From assembly GCA_945872245.1 (NCBI GenBank), contig CAMBZB010000006.1, positions 1-64,000 of the forward strand: DNA of 64,000 nucleotides. Direction: 5' to 3'. The stretch comes from Flavobacterium psychrophilum (GTDB taxonomy: Bacteria; Bacteroidota; Bacteroidia; Flavobacteriales; Flavobacteriaceae). A program made the translations under genes and the position numbers. Position 1 is the first letter of the stretch. Each line of letters begins with the position of its first letter. Below are positions 17,751 through 25,753 of the stretch, piece by piece. The notes below the pieces were generated by a model. It saw only the letters and a program-made list of their open reading frames with translations. It did not search any database and was not told the DNA's origin.

Positions 17751-17777
17751 CGTCATTACAGGACGCGAAGCAATCTC
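17751..17777. repeat. Degenerate REP-like element
   Basis: CGTCATTACAGGACGCGAAG followed by CAATCTC resembles the dispersed bacterial intergenic repeat of general form CGTCATTGCGAGG..CGAAGCAATCTC. It lies in the 183-nt gap between trpB and the GGCT-like gene. This is a single diverged copy in the window. Confidence 0.4.
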
Positions 17778-17830
17778 ATTCATAAAGCGTGTAGCCTTAT
17801 TGATCGTTATCAGGAAAGTGTAACGTCCAG

Positions 17831-19012
17831 TTATAATTTAAAATAATCAATATACGTATTCAAATCTTTGTCTCCACGACCCGATAAATTGATGACTACT
17901 ATATCTTCGGGTTTGAATTTCATTTTGTCTAAAACAGCAAAGGCATGGGCAGTTTCAATGGCAGGAATAATACCTTCGGTTTTTGATAGTTTGATTCCCC
18001 AATTCATAGCATCTTCATCAGTTATAGCAATAAAATCGGCACGTTTAGTTTCAAATAAATGAGCGTGCATCGGACCAACACCTGGATAATCTAATCCGGC
18101 AGAAATAGAATAGGGTTCCGTAATTTGACCATCAGCACTTTGCATCAAAAGGGTTTTACTACCATGTATAACACCAATTTTTCCCAAAGCTGATGTTGCA
18201 GCACTTTCTCCAGAATCTACGCCTAAACCAGCAGCTTCTACTGCAATGATTTTTACCTCATGGTCGTCTAGGAAATGATAAAAAGTTCCTGCAGCATTGC
18301 TTCCTCCACCAACACAAGCCACAACATAATCAGGATTTTCCCGTCCTTCTTTTTCAAGCAATTGTTGTTTAATTTCTTCTGAAATTACAGCTTGAAAACG
18401 CGCTACCATATCTGGATACGGATGCGGTCCTACAACTGATCCAATGATATAATAGGTATTTTCGGGATTGTTAATCCAATCTCTAATTGCTTCATTAGTA
18501 GCGTCTTTTAGCGTTTTAGATCCTGATGTAGCCGGGCGTACTTCAGCACCAAGCATTTTCATTCTTGCTACATTTGGAGCTTGACGTTTGATATCAACTT
18601 CTCCCATATAAACAATACATTCTAGTCCCATCAAAGCGCATACTGTAGCAGTTGCCACACCATGTTGACCCGCTCCAGTTTCAGCAATGATTCGGGTTTT
18701 ACCTAATTTCTTAGCCATTAAAATTTGACCAATAGTGTTGTTTACTTTATGGGCACCCGTATGACATAAATCTTCTCGTTTTAGATATACTTTGGTGTTA
18801 TATTCCTTTGACAAACGCTCCGCAAAATAGAGTGGAGTAGGACGGCCTACATAATCTTTAAGTAAGTATTTGAATTCTTCTTGAAAGCTAGGTTCAGCAC
18901 TAATCTTTAAATAATTTTGACGTAATTCTTCAACATTAGGATACAGCATTTCAGGAATGAAGGCACCGCCAAAGTTGCCATAAAATCCTTTTTCATTAAC
19001 ATGATAGCTCAT
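17831..19012 (-). CDS. trpB: Tryptophan synthase beta subunit
   Basis: Condenses indole with serine. The PLP lysine is K89 in HTGAHKVNN, the ETGAGQHG loop is at 111-118 and the phosphate-binding GGGSN at 235-239. A length of 393 residues places it with the canonical TrpB1 type that partners TrpA. It starts 56 nt after trpF in the operon direction. Confidence 0.97.
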   Translation of the reverse strand: MSYHVNEKGFYGNFGGAFIPEMLYPNVEELRQNYLKISAEPSFQEEFKYLLKDYVGRPTPLYFAERLSKEYNTKVYLKREDLCHTGAHKVNNTIGQILMAKKLGKTRIIAETGAGQHGVATATVCALMGLECIVYMGEVDIKRQAPNVARMKMLGAEVRPATSGSKTLKDATNEAIRDWINNPENTYYIIGSVVGPHPYPDMVARFQAVISEEIKQQLLEKEGRENPDYVVACVGGGSNAAGTFYHFLDDHEVKIIAVEAAGLGVDSGESAATSALGKIGVIHGSKTLLMQSADGQITEPYSISAGLDYPGVGPMHAHLFETKRADFIAITDEDAMNWGIKLSKTEGIIPAIETAHAFAVLDKMKFKPEDIVVINLSGRGDKDLNTYIDYFKL

Positions 19013-19020
19013 TTTTTTAT

Positions 19021-19048
19021 GTTTTTTGTTCTGGGTTTTTTGTTCTGG
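19021..19048. repeat. 14-bp tandem duplication in the trpF-trpB gap
   Basis: GTTTTTTGTTCTGG occurs twice in tandem (19021-19034 and 19035-19048), 8 nt upstream of the trpB start codon on the minus strand. Confidence 0.75.
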
Positions 19049-19068
19049 GTTGTTGATTTTCGCTACAA

Positions 19069-19686
19069 CTAAAAACGTTCCACTATTATATTTAATAATT
19101 CTATGTTTTTTAATCCAGGTTCGATTTCAAATTTACTATTTATATCAATGGCATAAATGGGCAAATTGGTTTTCGAGATTTCATTTACTGCACTCATTTC
19201 ATTAATTCCTATTCCACCACTCAAGAAAAAAGGTTTTGTTGAGGGATAGTTTTCTAGAACCTTCCAATCGAATGTGCTTCCGTTTCCGCCGGGTAATTTC
19301 CCTTTGGTGTCAAAAAGGAAATAATCACACACTGTTTCGAACGGTTTTAGCAAATCGTAGTCAAAGGTATCTAAAATTGAAAATACTTTTATGATATTGG
19401 TAAGTTTTGGTATATTTTTTTTTAATGTTTTGCAAAATTCAACGGATTCATCCCCGTGCAATTGAACAGCTTGCAAATCGTATTTTTCAATTTTTTCGAC
19501 AATTTCTTCTGAAGTGGCATCGACAAAAACACCTACTTTCTGTATTGACTTGGGTAATTCGGGAATGATTCCATCAAAATAACGTGCCGATTTCTCCCAA
19601 AATATAAAGCCCATATAATCGGGTAGGAGCGCGCCTACTTCGATAATATTGTCGGGATATTTCATTCCGCAGATTTTGATTTTCAT
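19069..19686 (-). CDS. trpF: Phosphoribosylanthranilate isomerase
   Basis: Amadori isomerisation of phosphoribosylanthranilate to CdRP. The general-base cysteine C6 (KICGM) and the general-acid aspartate D126 ([10 protein letters not shown]) are in place, and the phosphate site LSGGIG is present. A separate 205-residue TrpF, not fused to TrpC as in enterics. It starts 2 nt after the trpC stop, so the two are translationally close. Confidence 0.96.
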   Translation of the reverse strand: MKIKICGMKYPDNIIEVGALLPDYMGFIFWEKSARYFDGIIPELPKSIQKVGVFVDATSEEIVEKIEKYDLQAVQLHGDESVEFCKTLKKNIPKLTNIIKVFSILDTFDYDLLKPFETVCDYFLFDTKGKLPGGNGSTFDWKVLENYPSTKPFFLSGGIGINEMSAVNEISKTNLPIYAIDINSKFEIEPGLKNIELLNIIVERF

Positions 19687-19688
19687 TT

Positions 19689-20468
19689 TTATAATTTTGA
19701 AATAAATTCACTTGCAGCTTTACCCGCATTATCGGTTTTCATAAAGTTTTCTCCAATCAAAAAACCTTTGTAGCCAAAAGGCTTTAGCTCATTGATGGCT
19801 TCAATAGATGAAATACCACTTTCGGAAACTTTTACAAAATCATTTGGTATTTTGTCGGCAAGTTGTTTGCTAAAATCCAGACTCACTTCGAAGGTTTTTA
19901 GGTTTCGGTTGTTTACGCCAATCATATCTAGAGTTGGCATTATTGATTTTTCCAATTCTTCCAAATTATGTACTTCCAATAATACTTCTAGTCCTAAACC
20001 TTTGGCAAATTCCGACAAAGATTTGATTTCCTCCCTTGTCAAAACTGCTGCAATAAGCAAAATCAAATCGGCGCCGTGCGCTTTGGCTTCTAAAATTTGA
20101 TACTCATCCACAATGAATTCTTTTCGCAACAATGGAATGTTTACACTTGCTCTTGCCAATAGTAAATCGTCTAATGAACCACCAAAATATTTTCCATCAG
20201 TCAGAACCGAAATCCCGCAAGCACCAGCATCTTCATATCCTTTTACCACTTCTTCCACCGTGAAGCCATAATTAATTTCAGCTTTGGAAGGCGAGCGGCG
20301 TTTGTGTTCGGCAATGATTCCTGAGTTGCTGTTTCGCAAATTTTCGCTCAAAGAAATCGTCCTTTTTCCAAAAAAAACCGAAGCTTCCAATTGGGAAACA
20401 GGAATTATTGATTTTTTAAGAATAACTTCCCTTCTTTTGTCGATTATGATTCTATCGAGTATGTTCAT
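19689..20468 (-). CDS. trpC: Indole-3-glycerol phosphate synthase
   Basis: Ring closure of CdRP to indole-3-glycerol phosphate in a TIM barrel. Catalytic residues E54 and K56 lie in AEHKRRSPSK, the second Lys is in LLRKEFIVDEYQI, and VSESGI closes the site. It has 259 residues. An S23-type gene separates it from trpD upstream. Tandem A+T-rich 16-mers lie just before its start. Confidence 0.96.
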   Translation of the reverse strand: MNILDRIIIDKRREVILKKSIIPVSQLEASVFFGKRTISLSENLRNSNSGIIAEHKRRSPSKAEINYGFTVEEVVKGYEDAGACGISVLTDGKYFGGSLDDLLLARASVNIPLLRKEFIVDEYQILEAKAHGADLILLIAAVLTREEIKSLSEFAKGLGLEVLLEVHNLEELEKSIMPTLDMIGVNNRNLKTFEVSLDFSKQLADKIPNDFVKVSESGISSIEAINELKPFGYKGFLIGENFMKTDNAGKAASEFISKL

Positions 20469-20477
20469 TTATTATAA

Positions 20478-20509
20478 TTTAAAGATTGAAAAATTTAAAG
20501 ATTGAAAAA
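20478..20509. repeat. Tandem 16-mer upstream of trpC
   Basis: TTTAAAGATTGAAAAA occurs twice back to back (20478-20493, 20494-20509). Inverted relatives occur on the far side of the S23 gene (20898-20935) and in the trpG-trpE gap (23350-23440). Confidence 0.75.
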
Positions 20510-20527
20510 TCCAATATAAATAAAAAA

Positions 20528-20896
20528 TTAGTCTTTGATTTTAGTGCTTAAATATTTTATAAAATTGGACAAGTTTTGAGATATTTCTATACTTGTTTTA
20601 TAACTTTCTTCAATTTCTATTTGGGAACAAAAGCCTAATTCCCGGGATATTATTAGCATACTTCGAACTTCGGCGCAACTTCCTTTTGAGATTTTTAAAT
20701 ATCTAATAAGTTGTTTATTGTTATTATATTCAGAACCTTCTGCAATATTATTAGTTATTGAAATAACGGCTCTTTTTATTTGATCTTTAAAACCATATTC
20801 TCTTTCAAATGTTTTATTTTCTAATAATTTAAATACTAGTTTAGCCAATTGAATTCCTTTCATATAAACATCAAATTCTTCAAAGGACTTTGTCAT
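20528..20896 (-). CDS. Four-helix-bundle (S23/IVP) protein
   Basis: A 122-residue protein of the four-helix bundle family first described from intervening sequences of 23S rRNA genes. The pattern is clear: FDVYMKGIQLAKLVFKLLE, FKDQIKRAVISITNNIAEGS, RYLKISKGSCAEVRSML, then a last helix. Here it is not in an rRNA gene but between trpD and trpC. The function of solitary copies is unknown; related proteins occur beside diversity-generating retroelements, none of which is present here. Related A+T-rich repeats lie on both sides, which suggests insertion into the trp operon. Confidence 0.88.
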   Translation of the reverse strand: MTKSFEEFDVYMKGIQLAKLVFKLLENKTFEREYGFKDQIKRAVISITNNIAEGSEYNNNKQLIRYLKISKGSCAEVRSMLIISRELGFCSQIEIEESYKTSIEISQNLSNFIKYLSTKIKD

Positions 20897-20897
20897 A

Positions 20898-20935
20898 ATC
20901 TTTAAATTTTTAAATCATTAAATCTTTCAATTTAT
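20898..20935. repeat. A+T-rich repeat tract upstream of the S23 gene
   Basis: Contains ATCTTTAAATTTTTAAATCA followed by TTAAATCTTTCAATTT. These are inverted relatives of the 16-mer at 20478, so the S23 gene is bracketed by inversely oriented copies. Confidence 0.55.
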
Positions 20936-21927
20936 TACTTACTTAATTCTTGTAATTTATTTAAGGCTGCCAATCCTTTTCGGGAGATCAAACTTTCCTT
21001 TGCCAATTCGAATCCTTCTAATGGAGTGCATTTTGTAACGGTTGCAATTGCCATGGCAGCATTGGCGCAAACCACGTTATTTTGGGCTTCGGTTCCTTTT
21101 CCTGAAATGACATTCATGAACATTTCTGCCGACGCTTCGATGGTTGTTCCGCCTTCGATTTCGGTTTGTATTAATGAACGAACACCAAAATCGTCAGGAT
21201 TTAGAATCCCCTCTTTGGTATTTGAAATAAATTTGGTTGGACAGGTCAATGAAATTTCATCATAGCCATCCAAAGAATGTAAAATGGTGAAATTCCTATC
21301 GGTGTTTTGGTATAAATACCCATACATTCTCGCCAATTCAAGATTGAATACACCAACTAATTGGTTTTTGGGAAACGATGGGTTTATCATAGGACCCAAC
21401 ATATTGAAAAAGGTTCTCACTCCCAATTCTTTCCGAATAGGTCCCACGTTTTTCATTGCAGGGTGAAAAAGAGGCGCATGCAGAATGCAAATGCCAGCTT
21501 GATCCACACATTTTTCCAAGAAATCATTGTCGTTACTGAATTTAACGCCTAAAGTTTCCATTACGTTGCTCGATCCAGAAATGGAAGAAACACCATAATT
21601 ACCGTGTTTCGCCACTTTAATTCCTGCTCCAGCGGTCACAAAAGAGGCCAAAGTAGAAATATTGAAGGTGTCTTTTCCATCACCGCCCGTTCCACACAAA
21701 TCGATGGTGTTGTAGGCTGATAAATCAATGCGAAGACACAATTCCAACAAGGCTTCCCGAAAACCGGAAAGTTCTTCTATACTTATGCTTCGCATCATAT
21801 AGACGGTAAGAAAAGAAGCAATTTGGCTTGGATTATAATTTCCGTTGGAGATGTTAACCAATACATTTTTCGCCTCCGCTGCCGAAAGCATTTCGTGATT
21901 GATGAGTCTGTTTAAGATGGTTTTCAT
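20935..21927 (-). CDS. trpD: Anthranilate phosphoribosyltransferase
   Basis: Transfers phosphoribose from PRPP to anthranilate. The PRPP-binding motif GTGGDGKDTFNIST (79-92) and KHGN (107-110) are intact. It has 330 residues and is a stand-alone TrpD, with TrpG encoded separately. Its start lies 1 nt after the stop of the cytochrome c gene, which implies co-translation with that gene. Confidence 0.96.
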   Translation of the reverse strand: MKTILNRLINHEMLSAAEAKNVLVNISNGNYNPSQIASFLTVYMMRSISIEELSGFREALLELCLRIDLSAYNTIDLCGTGGDGKDTFNISTLASFVTAGAGIKVAKHGNYGVSSISGSSNVMETLGVKFSNDNDFLEKCVDQAGICILHAPLFHPAMKNVGPIRKELGVRTFFNMLGPMINPSFPKNQLVGVFNLELARMYGYLYQNTDRNFTILHSLDGYDEISLTCPTKFISNTKEGILNPDDFGVRSLIQTEIEGGTTIEASAEMFMNVISGKGTEAQNNVVCANAAMAIATVTKCTPLEGFELAKESLISRKGLAALNKLQELSK

Positions 21928-21928
21928 T

Positions 21929-22765
21929 TTATGATTTCTTTTTATTTTCAGACATATATTTTAAATAATCAACAATTTTCTGGGATTGCTGTTTTGTAAT
22001 TCCGAGTGTAGGCATTTTTACTTTGTTTCTAAAAGAAGCCGGATTGACGATATAATTAACCAATTCATCTTCTTTCCAATATTCGGCAACACTTTTCGGA
22101 TAATTTAGTTCCGGTCCCATTGTTCCTCCAATTCCGTTTATGGCGTGACAGGTTAGGCATTGACTTTTGAATAATGTATAACCAGATTCCAATTTTCTAT
22201 TTTTTAGCGGATATAATTCTATCGTTGATTTATTCAGTGGTTCAAGATTTATTCTAACCAAATTATAAGGCCATTTATACTGAGTATCTTTTTCTGAAAC
22301 CGAAGTATAAACGATATAAAACGGTTCTGCATTCATTTCATTTCCGTCCTTGATAATTGCTTCCCAATTCGAACCTTTTGGCGCATCAATATCTCGGTAA
22401 GCCAAGTAAGGATTTGAATTTAAAAATAACTCCAAAGGCATTTCGGGTTTGTAACCATCGATGCATTCAAAAACTATTTTCGTATTTTTCGGGTCAATTT
22501 TCGTTAAATCAATTTCATTTTTAATCAAAAGTGATGCGCTCACGGCATTGTATTTCTTCAGTTTATGATAAACAGGATCATTTGCGATTATTACAATGGT
22601 GTCTTTTCCAATCCTGTTTTTTTTCTGCAAATCCAATAAATCCAATTTAATTTCGGTTTGGGCAATAGTTATTGCTTCTATTTTTTGCTCCTTCTTTTGA
22701 TTGCAAGAAAGGAAGCTAAAAATAAAAAAACAAGAAATTATAATATTGATTTTCAGTTTATTCAA
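21929..22765 (-). CDS. Cytochrome c lipoprotein inside the trp operon
   Basis: A 278-residue lipoprotein: hydrophobic signal peptide ending FSFLSC with Cys-21, then about 150 residues I cannot assign firmly. The CIDGYKPEMPLELF segment at 101-114 recalls the molybdopterin/sulfite-oxidase-like fold. A C-terminal class I cytochrome c domain follows, with heme motif CLTCH (203-207) and likely axial Met-251 (KMPTLG). The protein should sit in the periplasm attached to a membrane and carry electrons. It is packed 14 nt after trpG and 1 nt before trpD, with no biochemical link to tryptophan synthesis. Confidence 0.85.
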   Translation of the reverse strand: MNKLKINIIISCFFIFSFLSCNQKKEQKIEAITIAQTEIKLDLLDLQKKNRIGKDTIVIIANDPVYHKLKKYNAVSASLLIKNEIDLTKIDPKNTKIVFECIDGYKPEMPLELFLNSNPYLAYRDIDAPKGSNWEAIIKDGNEMNAEPFYIVYTSVSEKDTQYKWPYNLVRINLEPLNKSTIELYPLKNRKLESGYTLFKSQCLTCHAINGIGGTMGPELNYPKSVAEYWKEDELVNYIVNPASFRNKVKMPTLGITKQQSQKIVDYLKYMSENKKKS

Positions 22766-22779
22766 AATATGTTTTACGA

Positions 22780-23346
22780 CTAATTTTTAACCCAGTTTTC
22801 AAGAATCTTCTTTCCGTTTGGTGTTAACACACTTTCAGGGTGAAATTGTACACCTCGCACATCGAAAGTTTTGTGGCGCAATGACATTACTTGGCCATTT
22901 TCGTCGAAAGAAGTGGCTTCTAAAACTTCAGGTAATTCGGCATCGACAACCCAAGAATGATAGCGGCCTACTTCAAATTCATTTCCTAAACCTTCGAATA
23001 AAAGCTCATCGTCAACCGATGTTTTGACCATGGTCGCTACGCCATGATACACTTTGTCCAAATTAGAAAGCGTTCCTCCAAAAACTTCTCCAATGGCTTG
23101 TTGACCAAGGCAAACGCCAAGAATACTTTTGGTTGATGCATATTTGGCAATCACAGCTTTTAATAATCCCGCTTCGTCAGGAATTCCAGGCCCTGGGGAA
23201 AGTAATATTTTGTCGAATATCGCAATTTCATCAATATCAAATTCATCGTTTCTGTAAACGGTTACTTCACAATTTAAATCTTCGAGATAATGCACCAAAT
23301 TATAAGTGAAACTATCGTAATTGTCTATGACTAGTATTTTTTTCAT
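22780..23346 (-). CDS. trpG: Anthranilate synthase component II (glutamine amidotransferase)
   Basis: Supplies ammonia to TrpE. Class I amidotransferase with the nucleophile C79 in GVCLGQQAIGE, the oxyanion strand SPGPGIPDEAG and the His-Glu pair in GVQFHPES. It has 188 residues. It could also serve PabB, as amphibolic PabA/TrpG proteins do, but its place in the trp operon favours TrpG. It lies 95 nt after trpE, the gap being filled by A+T repeats. Confidence 0.95.
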   Translation of the reverse strand: MKKILVIDNYDSFTYNLVHYLEDLNCEVTVYRNDEFDIDEIAIFDKILLSPGPGIPDEAGLLKAVIAKYASTKSILGVCLGQQAIGEVFGGTLSNLDKVYHGVATMVKTSVDDELLFEGLGNEFEVGRYHSWVVDAELPEVLEATSFDENGQVMSLRHKTFDVRGVQFHPESVLTPNGKKILENWVKN

Positions 23347-23349
23347 TTT

Positions 23350-23440
23350 TTTTATTGAAAAATTGAAAGATTTAAAGATTGAAAAATTATAATATTACAA
23401 CAATCTTTAAATTCTTAAATTATTTAAATCTTTAAATTAT
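23350..23440. repeat. A+T-rich repeat tract in the trpG-trpE gap
   Basis: Multiple forward and inverted variants of TTTAAAGATTGAAAAATT fill the gap, so the transcript could fold into an A-U hairpin here. Same family as the tracts at 20478 and 20898. Confidence 0.6.
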
Positions 23441-23441
23441 T

Positions 23442-24842
23442 TTAAATTGTTTCTGCCAAATCCAAAGCCGCATTCAGGGCCCTTAATTTATTGTACACTT
23501 CCTGCATTTCGCTTTCCTCGTCTGAATCGGCGACAATTCCCGCGCCTGCTTGACAATGCAATTGATGGTTTTTACTCAGAAAAGTCCGAATCATAATGGC
23601 ATGATTAAAATTACCTTCAAAATCCATAAAACCAATAGCGCCACCATAAAAGTTCCGATTGGTTTTTTCGTATTCTTCGATGAGTTGCATCGCTCTGTGT
23701 TTTGGTGCGCCACTTAAAGTTCCCGCGGGGAAAGTATCGGCAACGACTTGCATGGTGGTGGCTTTCTCGTGTAAATGTCCTGTTACTTTTGAAACCAAAT
23801 GGATTACATGAGAGAAAAATTGCACTTCACGGTATTTTTCCACATTAACATCGTGACCGTTTCTACTTAAATCGTTTCGGGCTAAATCGACTAGCATCAC
23901 GTGTTCGCTATTTTCTTTTTTGTCTTCTGATAATTTTTTGGCTAATTCAGCATCTTTTTCGTCATCACCAGTTCGTCTAAATGTTCCTGCGATGGGGTGA
24001 ATTTCGGCTTTGCGGTTTTTGACGATAATTTGGGCTTCCGGAGAAGAGCCAAATATTTTGAAATCGCCATAATCAAAAAAGAACAAATAGGGCGAAGGAT
24101 TGATGCTTCGCAACGCTCTGTAAACGTTGAATTCGTCTCCTTTAAAACCTTGAGTAAATCTTCTGGACAAAACCAATTGGAACACATCTCCTCTGTAACA
24201 GTGCCTTTTGGCCAAGGCCACATTATGCTTGAATTCTTCGTCAGTAAGATTTGAAAAACCCTCTCCTTCTTTCGAAAATTGATAAGAAGCAATGTTTCGG
24301 GATTGCAACAATTGTTCGATTTCCGAAATATTGTTTCTTCCGTCCAAACTATGGCAGAAAATATAGGCCTCGTTTTTGAAATGGTTGATAGCTATTATGT
24401 TTTGGTATACCGCATAATACACATCCGGAATGGTATTGCTATTACTTTTTTTGGCAATAGTCACTTTTTCGAAATAACGAACGGCATCATAGGAAATATA
24501 ACCAAACAGTCCGTTGTTGATGAATTTGAAATTGTTTTTCTCTGAGGAGAATTGACCCGAAAACTCTTGAATTACCTGTGGAATATCAGTGGTTGAGTCA
24601 ATAGAACTGTTTTCAAAACTCCCGTCAGGAAATGTTTTGTAGATGGTTTCGTTTTCTATTTTTATGGACGCAATCGGGTTGCAACAAATATATGAAAAGC
24701 TATTGTCGTTACCATGATAATCGCTACTTTCGAGTAATAAGCTATTTGGAAATTGATCCCGAATTTTAAAATAGACGCTTACCGGAGTAATCGTATCGGC
24801 AAGGATTTGCTTGTAATTTGTATTTAGAACAAATGTTTTCAT
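23442..24842 (-). CDS. trpE: Anthranilate synthase component I
   Basis: Makes anthranilate from chorismate with ammonia from TrpG. The ATG at 24842 gives MKTFVLNTNYKQ and 466 residues; the frame is open 14 codons further, but that extension lies close behind the leader terminator and has no family resemblance. The feedback motif LLES (36-39) that binds inhibitory tryptophan is present, as are the chorismate-binding segments with ELAKKLSEDKKENSEHVMLV and FPAGTLSGAPKHRAM. It is the first structural gene, downstream of an attenuator. Confidence 0.95.
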   Translation of the reverse strand: MKTFVLNTNYKQILADTITPVSVYFKIRDQFPNSLLLESSDYHGNDNSFSYICCNPIASIKIENETIYKTFPDGSFENSSIDSTTDIPQVIQEFSGQFSSEKNNFKFINNGLFGYISYDAVRYFEKVTIAKKSNSNTIPDVYYAVYQNIIAINHFKNEAYIFCHSLDGRNNISEIEQLLQSRNIASYQFSKEGEGFSNLTDEEFKHNVALAKRHCYRGDVFQLVLSRRFTQGFKGDEFNVYRALRSINPSPYLFFFDYGDFKIFGSSPEAQIIVKNRKAEIHPIAGTFRRTGDDEKDAELAKKLSEDKKENSEHVMLVDLARNDLSRNGHDVNVEKYREVQFFSHVIHLVSKVTGHLHEKATTMQVVADTFPAGTLSGAPKHRAMQLIEEYEKTNRNFYGGAIGFMDFEGNFNHAIMIRTFLSKNHQLHCQAGAGIVADSDEESEMQEVYNKLRALNAALDLAETI

Positions 24843-24905
24843 TTTTATTGTTATTATTTCAATTTCATTTTGAATCTCTTCCATTCACAAGGCTCGGTCG
24901 GGAAT

Positions 24906-24936
24906 AAAAAAAAGGCCTGTCGTGATGACAAGCCTT
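24906..24936 (-). terminator. trp attenuator terminator hairpin
   Basis: On the minus strand AAGGCTTGTC (24927-24936) pairs with GACAGGCCTT (24912-24921) over 10 bp including one G-U, around the loop ATCAC (24922-24926). An eight-T tail follows (24906-24913). It lies between the leader peptide and trpE. The right half of the loop and stem, ATCACGAC (24919-24926), is exactly complementary to GTCGTGAT at the end of the leader ORF (24972-24979), which forms the antiterminator. Confidence 0.9.
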
Positions 24937-24972
24937 AAATATTTATAGTTTACAATACTATAGGAGCTTTAA

Positions 24973-25029
24973 TCACGACGATTGACGTAAGTTACTCCAC
25001 CACCAAGTATTGTTTATAATTGTTTTCAT
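24973..25029 (-). CDS. trpL: trp operon leader peptide with three consecutive Trp codons
   Basis: An 18-residue ORF, MKTIINNTWWWSNLRQSS, with three adjacent TGG codons (positions 9-11), located between a consensus promoter and a terminator hairpin upstream of trpE. A ribosome stalled on WWW would leave the last codons free, so GTCGTGAT (24972-24979, covering the stop codon) can pair with ATCACGAC of the terminator and keep transcription going. A ribosome reaching the stop codon would mask that segment and allow termination. The start codon lies 4 nt from the -7 box, so the leader mRNA probably begins at the AUG. Confidence 0.92.
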   Translation of the reverse strand: MKTIINNTWWWSNLRQSS

Positions 25030-25033
25030 TCCA

Positions 25034-25064
25034 CAAATATATAAATGAAATTTGATTATCCAAA
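25034..25064 (-). promoter_or_regulatory. trp operon promoter, perfect Bacteroidetes consensus
   Basis: Minus strand TTTG (25061-25064), a 19-nt spacer and TATATTTG (25034-25041), then TGGA and the trpL ATG. Both boxes and the spacing match the TTTG-N19-TAnnTTTG consensus exactly. Confidence 0.85.
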
Positions 25065-25102
25065 TAGAATATAAAAAAAACACTGCTTTTTTTGATTTTT
25101 TA

Positions 25103-25136
25103 AAAAAACAACCCCCAACAATTGCTTGTAGGGGTT
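25103..25136 (-). terminator. Terminator after the marR-nitroreductase-yceI operon
   Basis: On the minus strand AACCCC (25131-25136) pairs with GGGGTT (25110-25115), with inner CAA/TTG pairing, followed by a T-run. It separates yceI from the trp promoter downstream. Confidence 0.75.
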
Positions 25137-25158
25137 AGGTTATAGGTTCTTTCGGAAA

Positions 25159-25725
25159 TTAGAATTTCAAGGCAACCGATAATTCGAATTCATCGTCAAT
25201 CGCTTTGTCTCCAATGCTGTCGAAGAATGATTTAGAACCGTATCGAATACCATATTTAGTTCTGTTGACAATGAGTTTTGTGGTTGCTGAATTTGCCGTT
25301 GTAGCCAAATCAAAAGTTACCGGATTTGTTATTCCTTTGATGGTTAAATCTCCTGTTACACTGTATACATTGGCTCCTTTTGCTGCTATTTTTTTGAAAA
25401 CTAAAGTTGCAGTTGGGAATTTTTCGGTTCCAAAAAAATCATCCGCCTTTAAATGACCATTTAATTTTCCTTGGTATTCTCCGGAAAGGTCAGTTGCAGT
25501 TAATGACGTCATGTCTACTGTGAACGTGCCTCCTTTTAATTTTGGGCCTTTAAAAACCAAGGAACCCTCTTTCATGTTCACGGTTCCGCGATGTTGTCCG
25601 GCGACTTTTTTTCCTACCCAATTGATGGAACTTTTTGAAGCATCTACTTTCTTGGTTTGGGCAGTTACTGATGCTGTAGTTAAAACTACCACTAATGCTA
25701 ATGCAATTGATTTTAAATTTTTCAT
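25159..25725 (-). CDS. YceI family protein
   Basis: An exported lipocalin-like protein of 188 residues. The signal peptide covers about 1-22 (cleavage after VTAQ or nearby). The mature YceI domain starts KKVDASKSSINWVGKKVAGQHRGTV and includes ADDFFGTEKFPTATLVFKK. The fold binds isoprenoid quinones or other long-chain lipids. It is third in the marR-nitroreductase-yceI operon, 28 nt after the nitroreductase, which hints at a quinone-related redox role. Two further YceI-like proteins occur at 44.6 and 46.8 kb. Confidence 0.93.
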   Translation of the reverse strand: MKNLKSIALALVVVLTTASVTAQTKKVDASKSSINWVGKKVAGQHRGTVNMKEGSLVFKGPKLKGGTFTVDMTSLTATDLSGEYQGKLNGHLKADDFFGTEKFPTATLVFKKIAAKGANVYSVTGDLTIKGITNPVTFDLATTANSATTKLIVNRTKYGIRYGSKSFFDSIGDKAIDDEFELSVALKF

Positions 25726-25753
25726 TGTTTTAAGTTTGATTATTTGTTATTAA

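Noticed and set aside
17565..17783. 72-codon minus-strand frame upstream of the GGCT-like gene
   Set aside because: It overlaps the GGCT-like gene in another frame and runs through a REP-like repeat; not protein-like.
23350..23440. Repeats that could suggest a CRISPR array
   Set aside because: The units are A+T-rich, overlapping and irregular, without unique spacers of constant length or cas genes.
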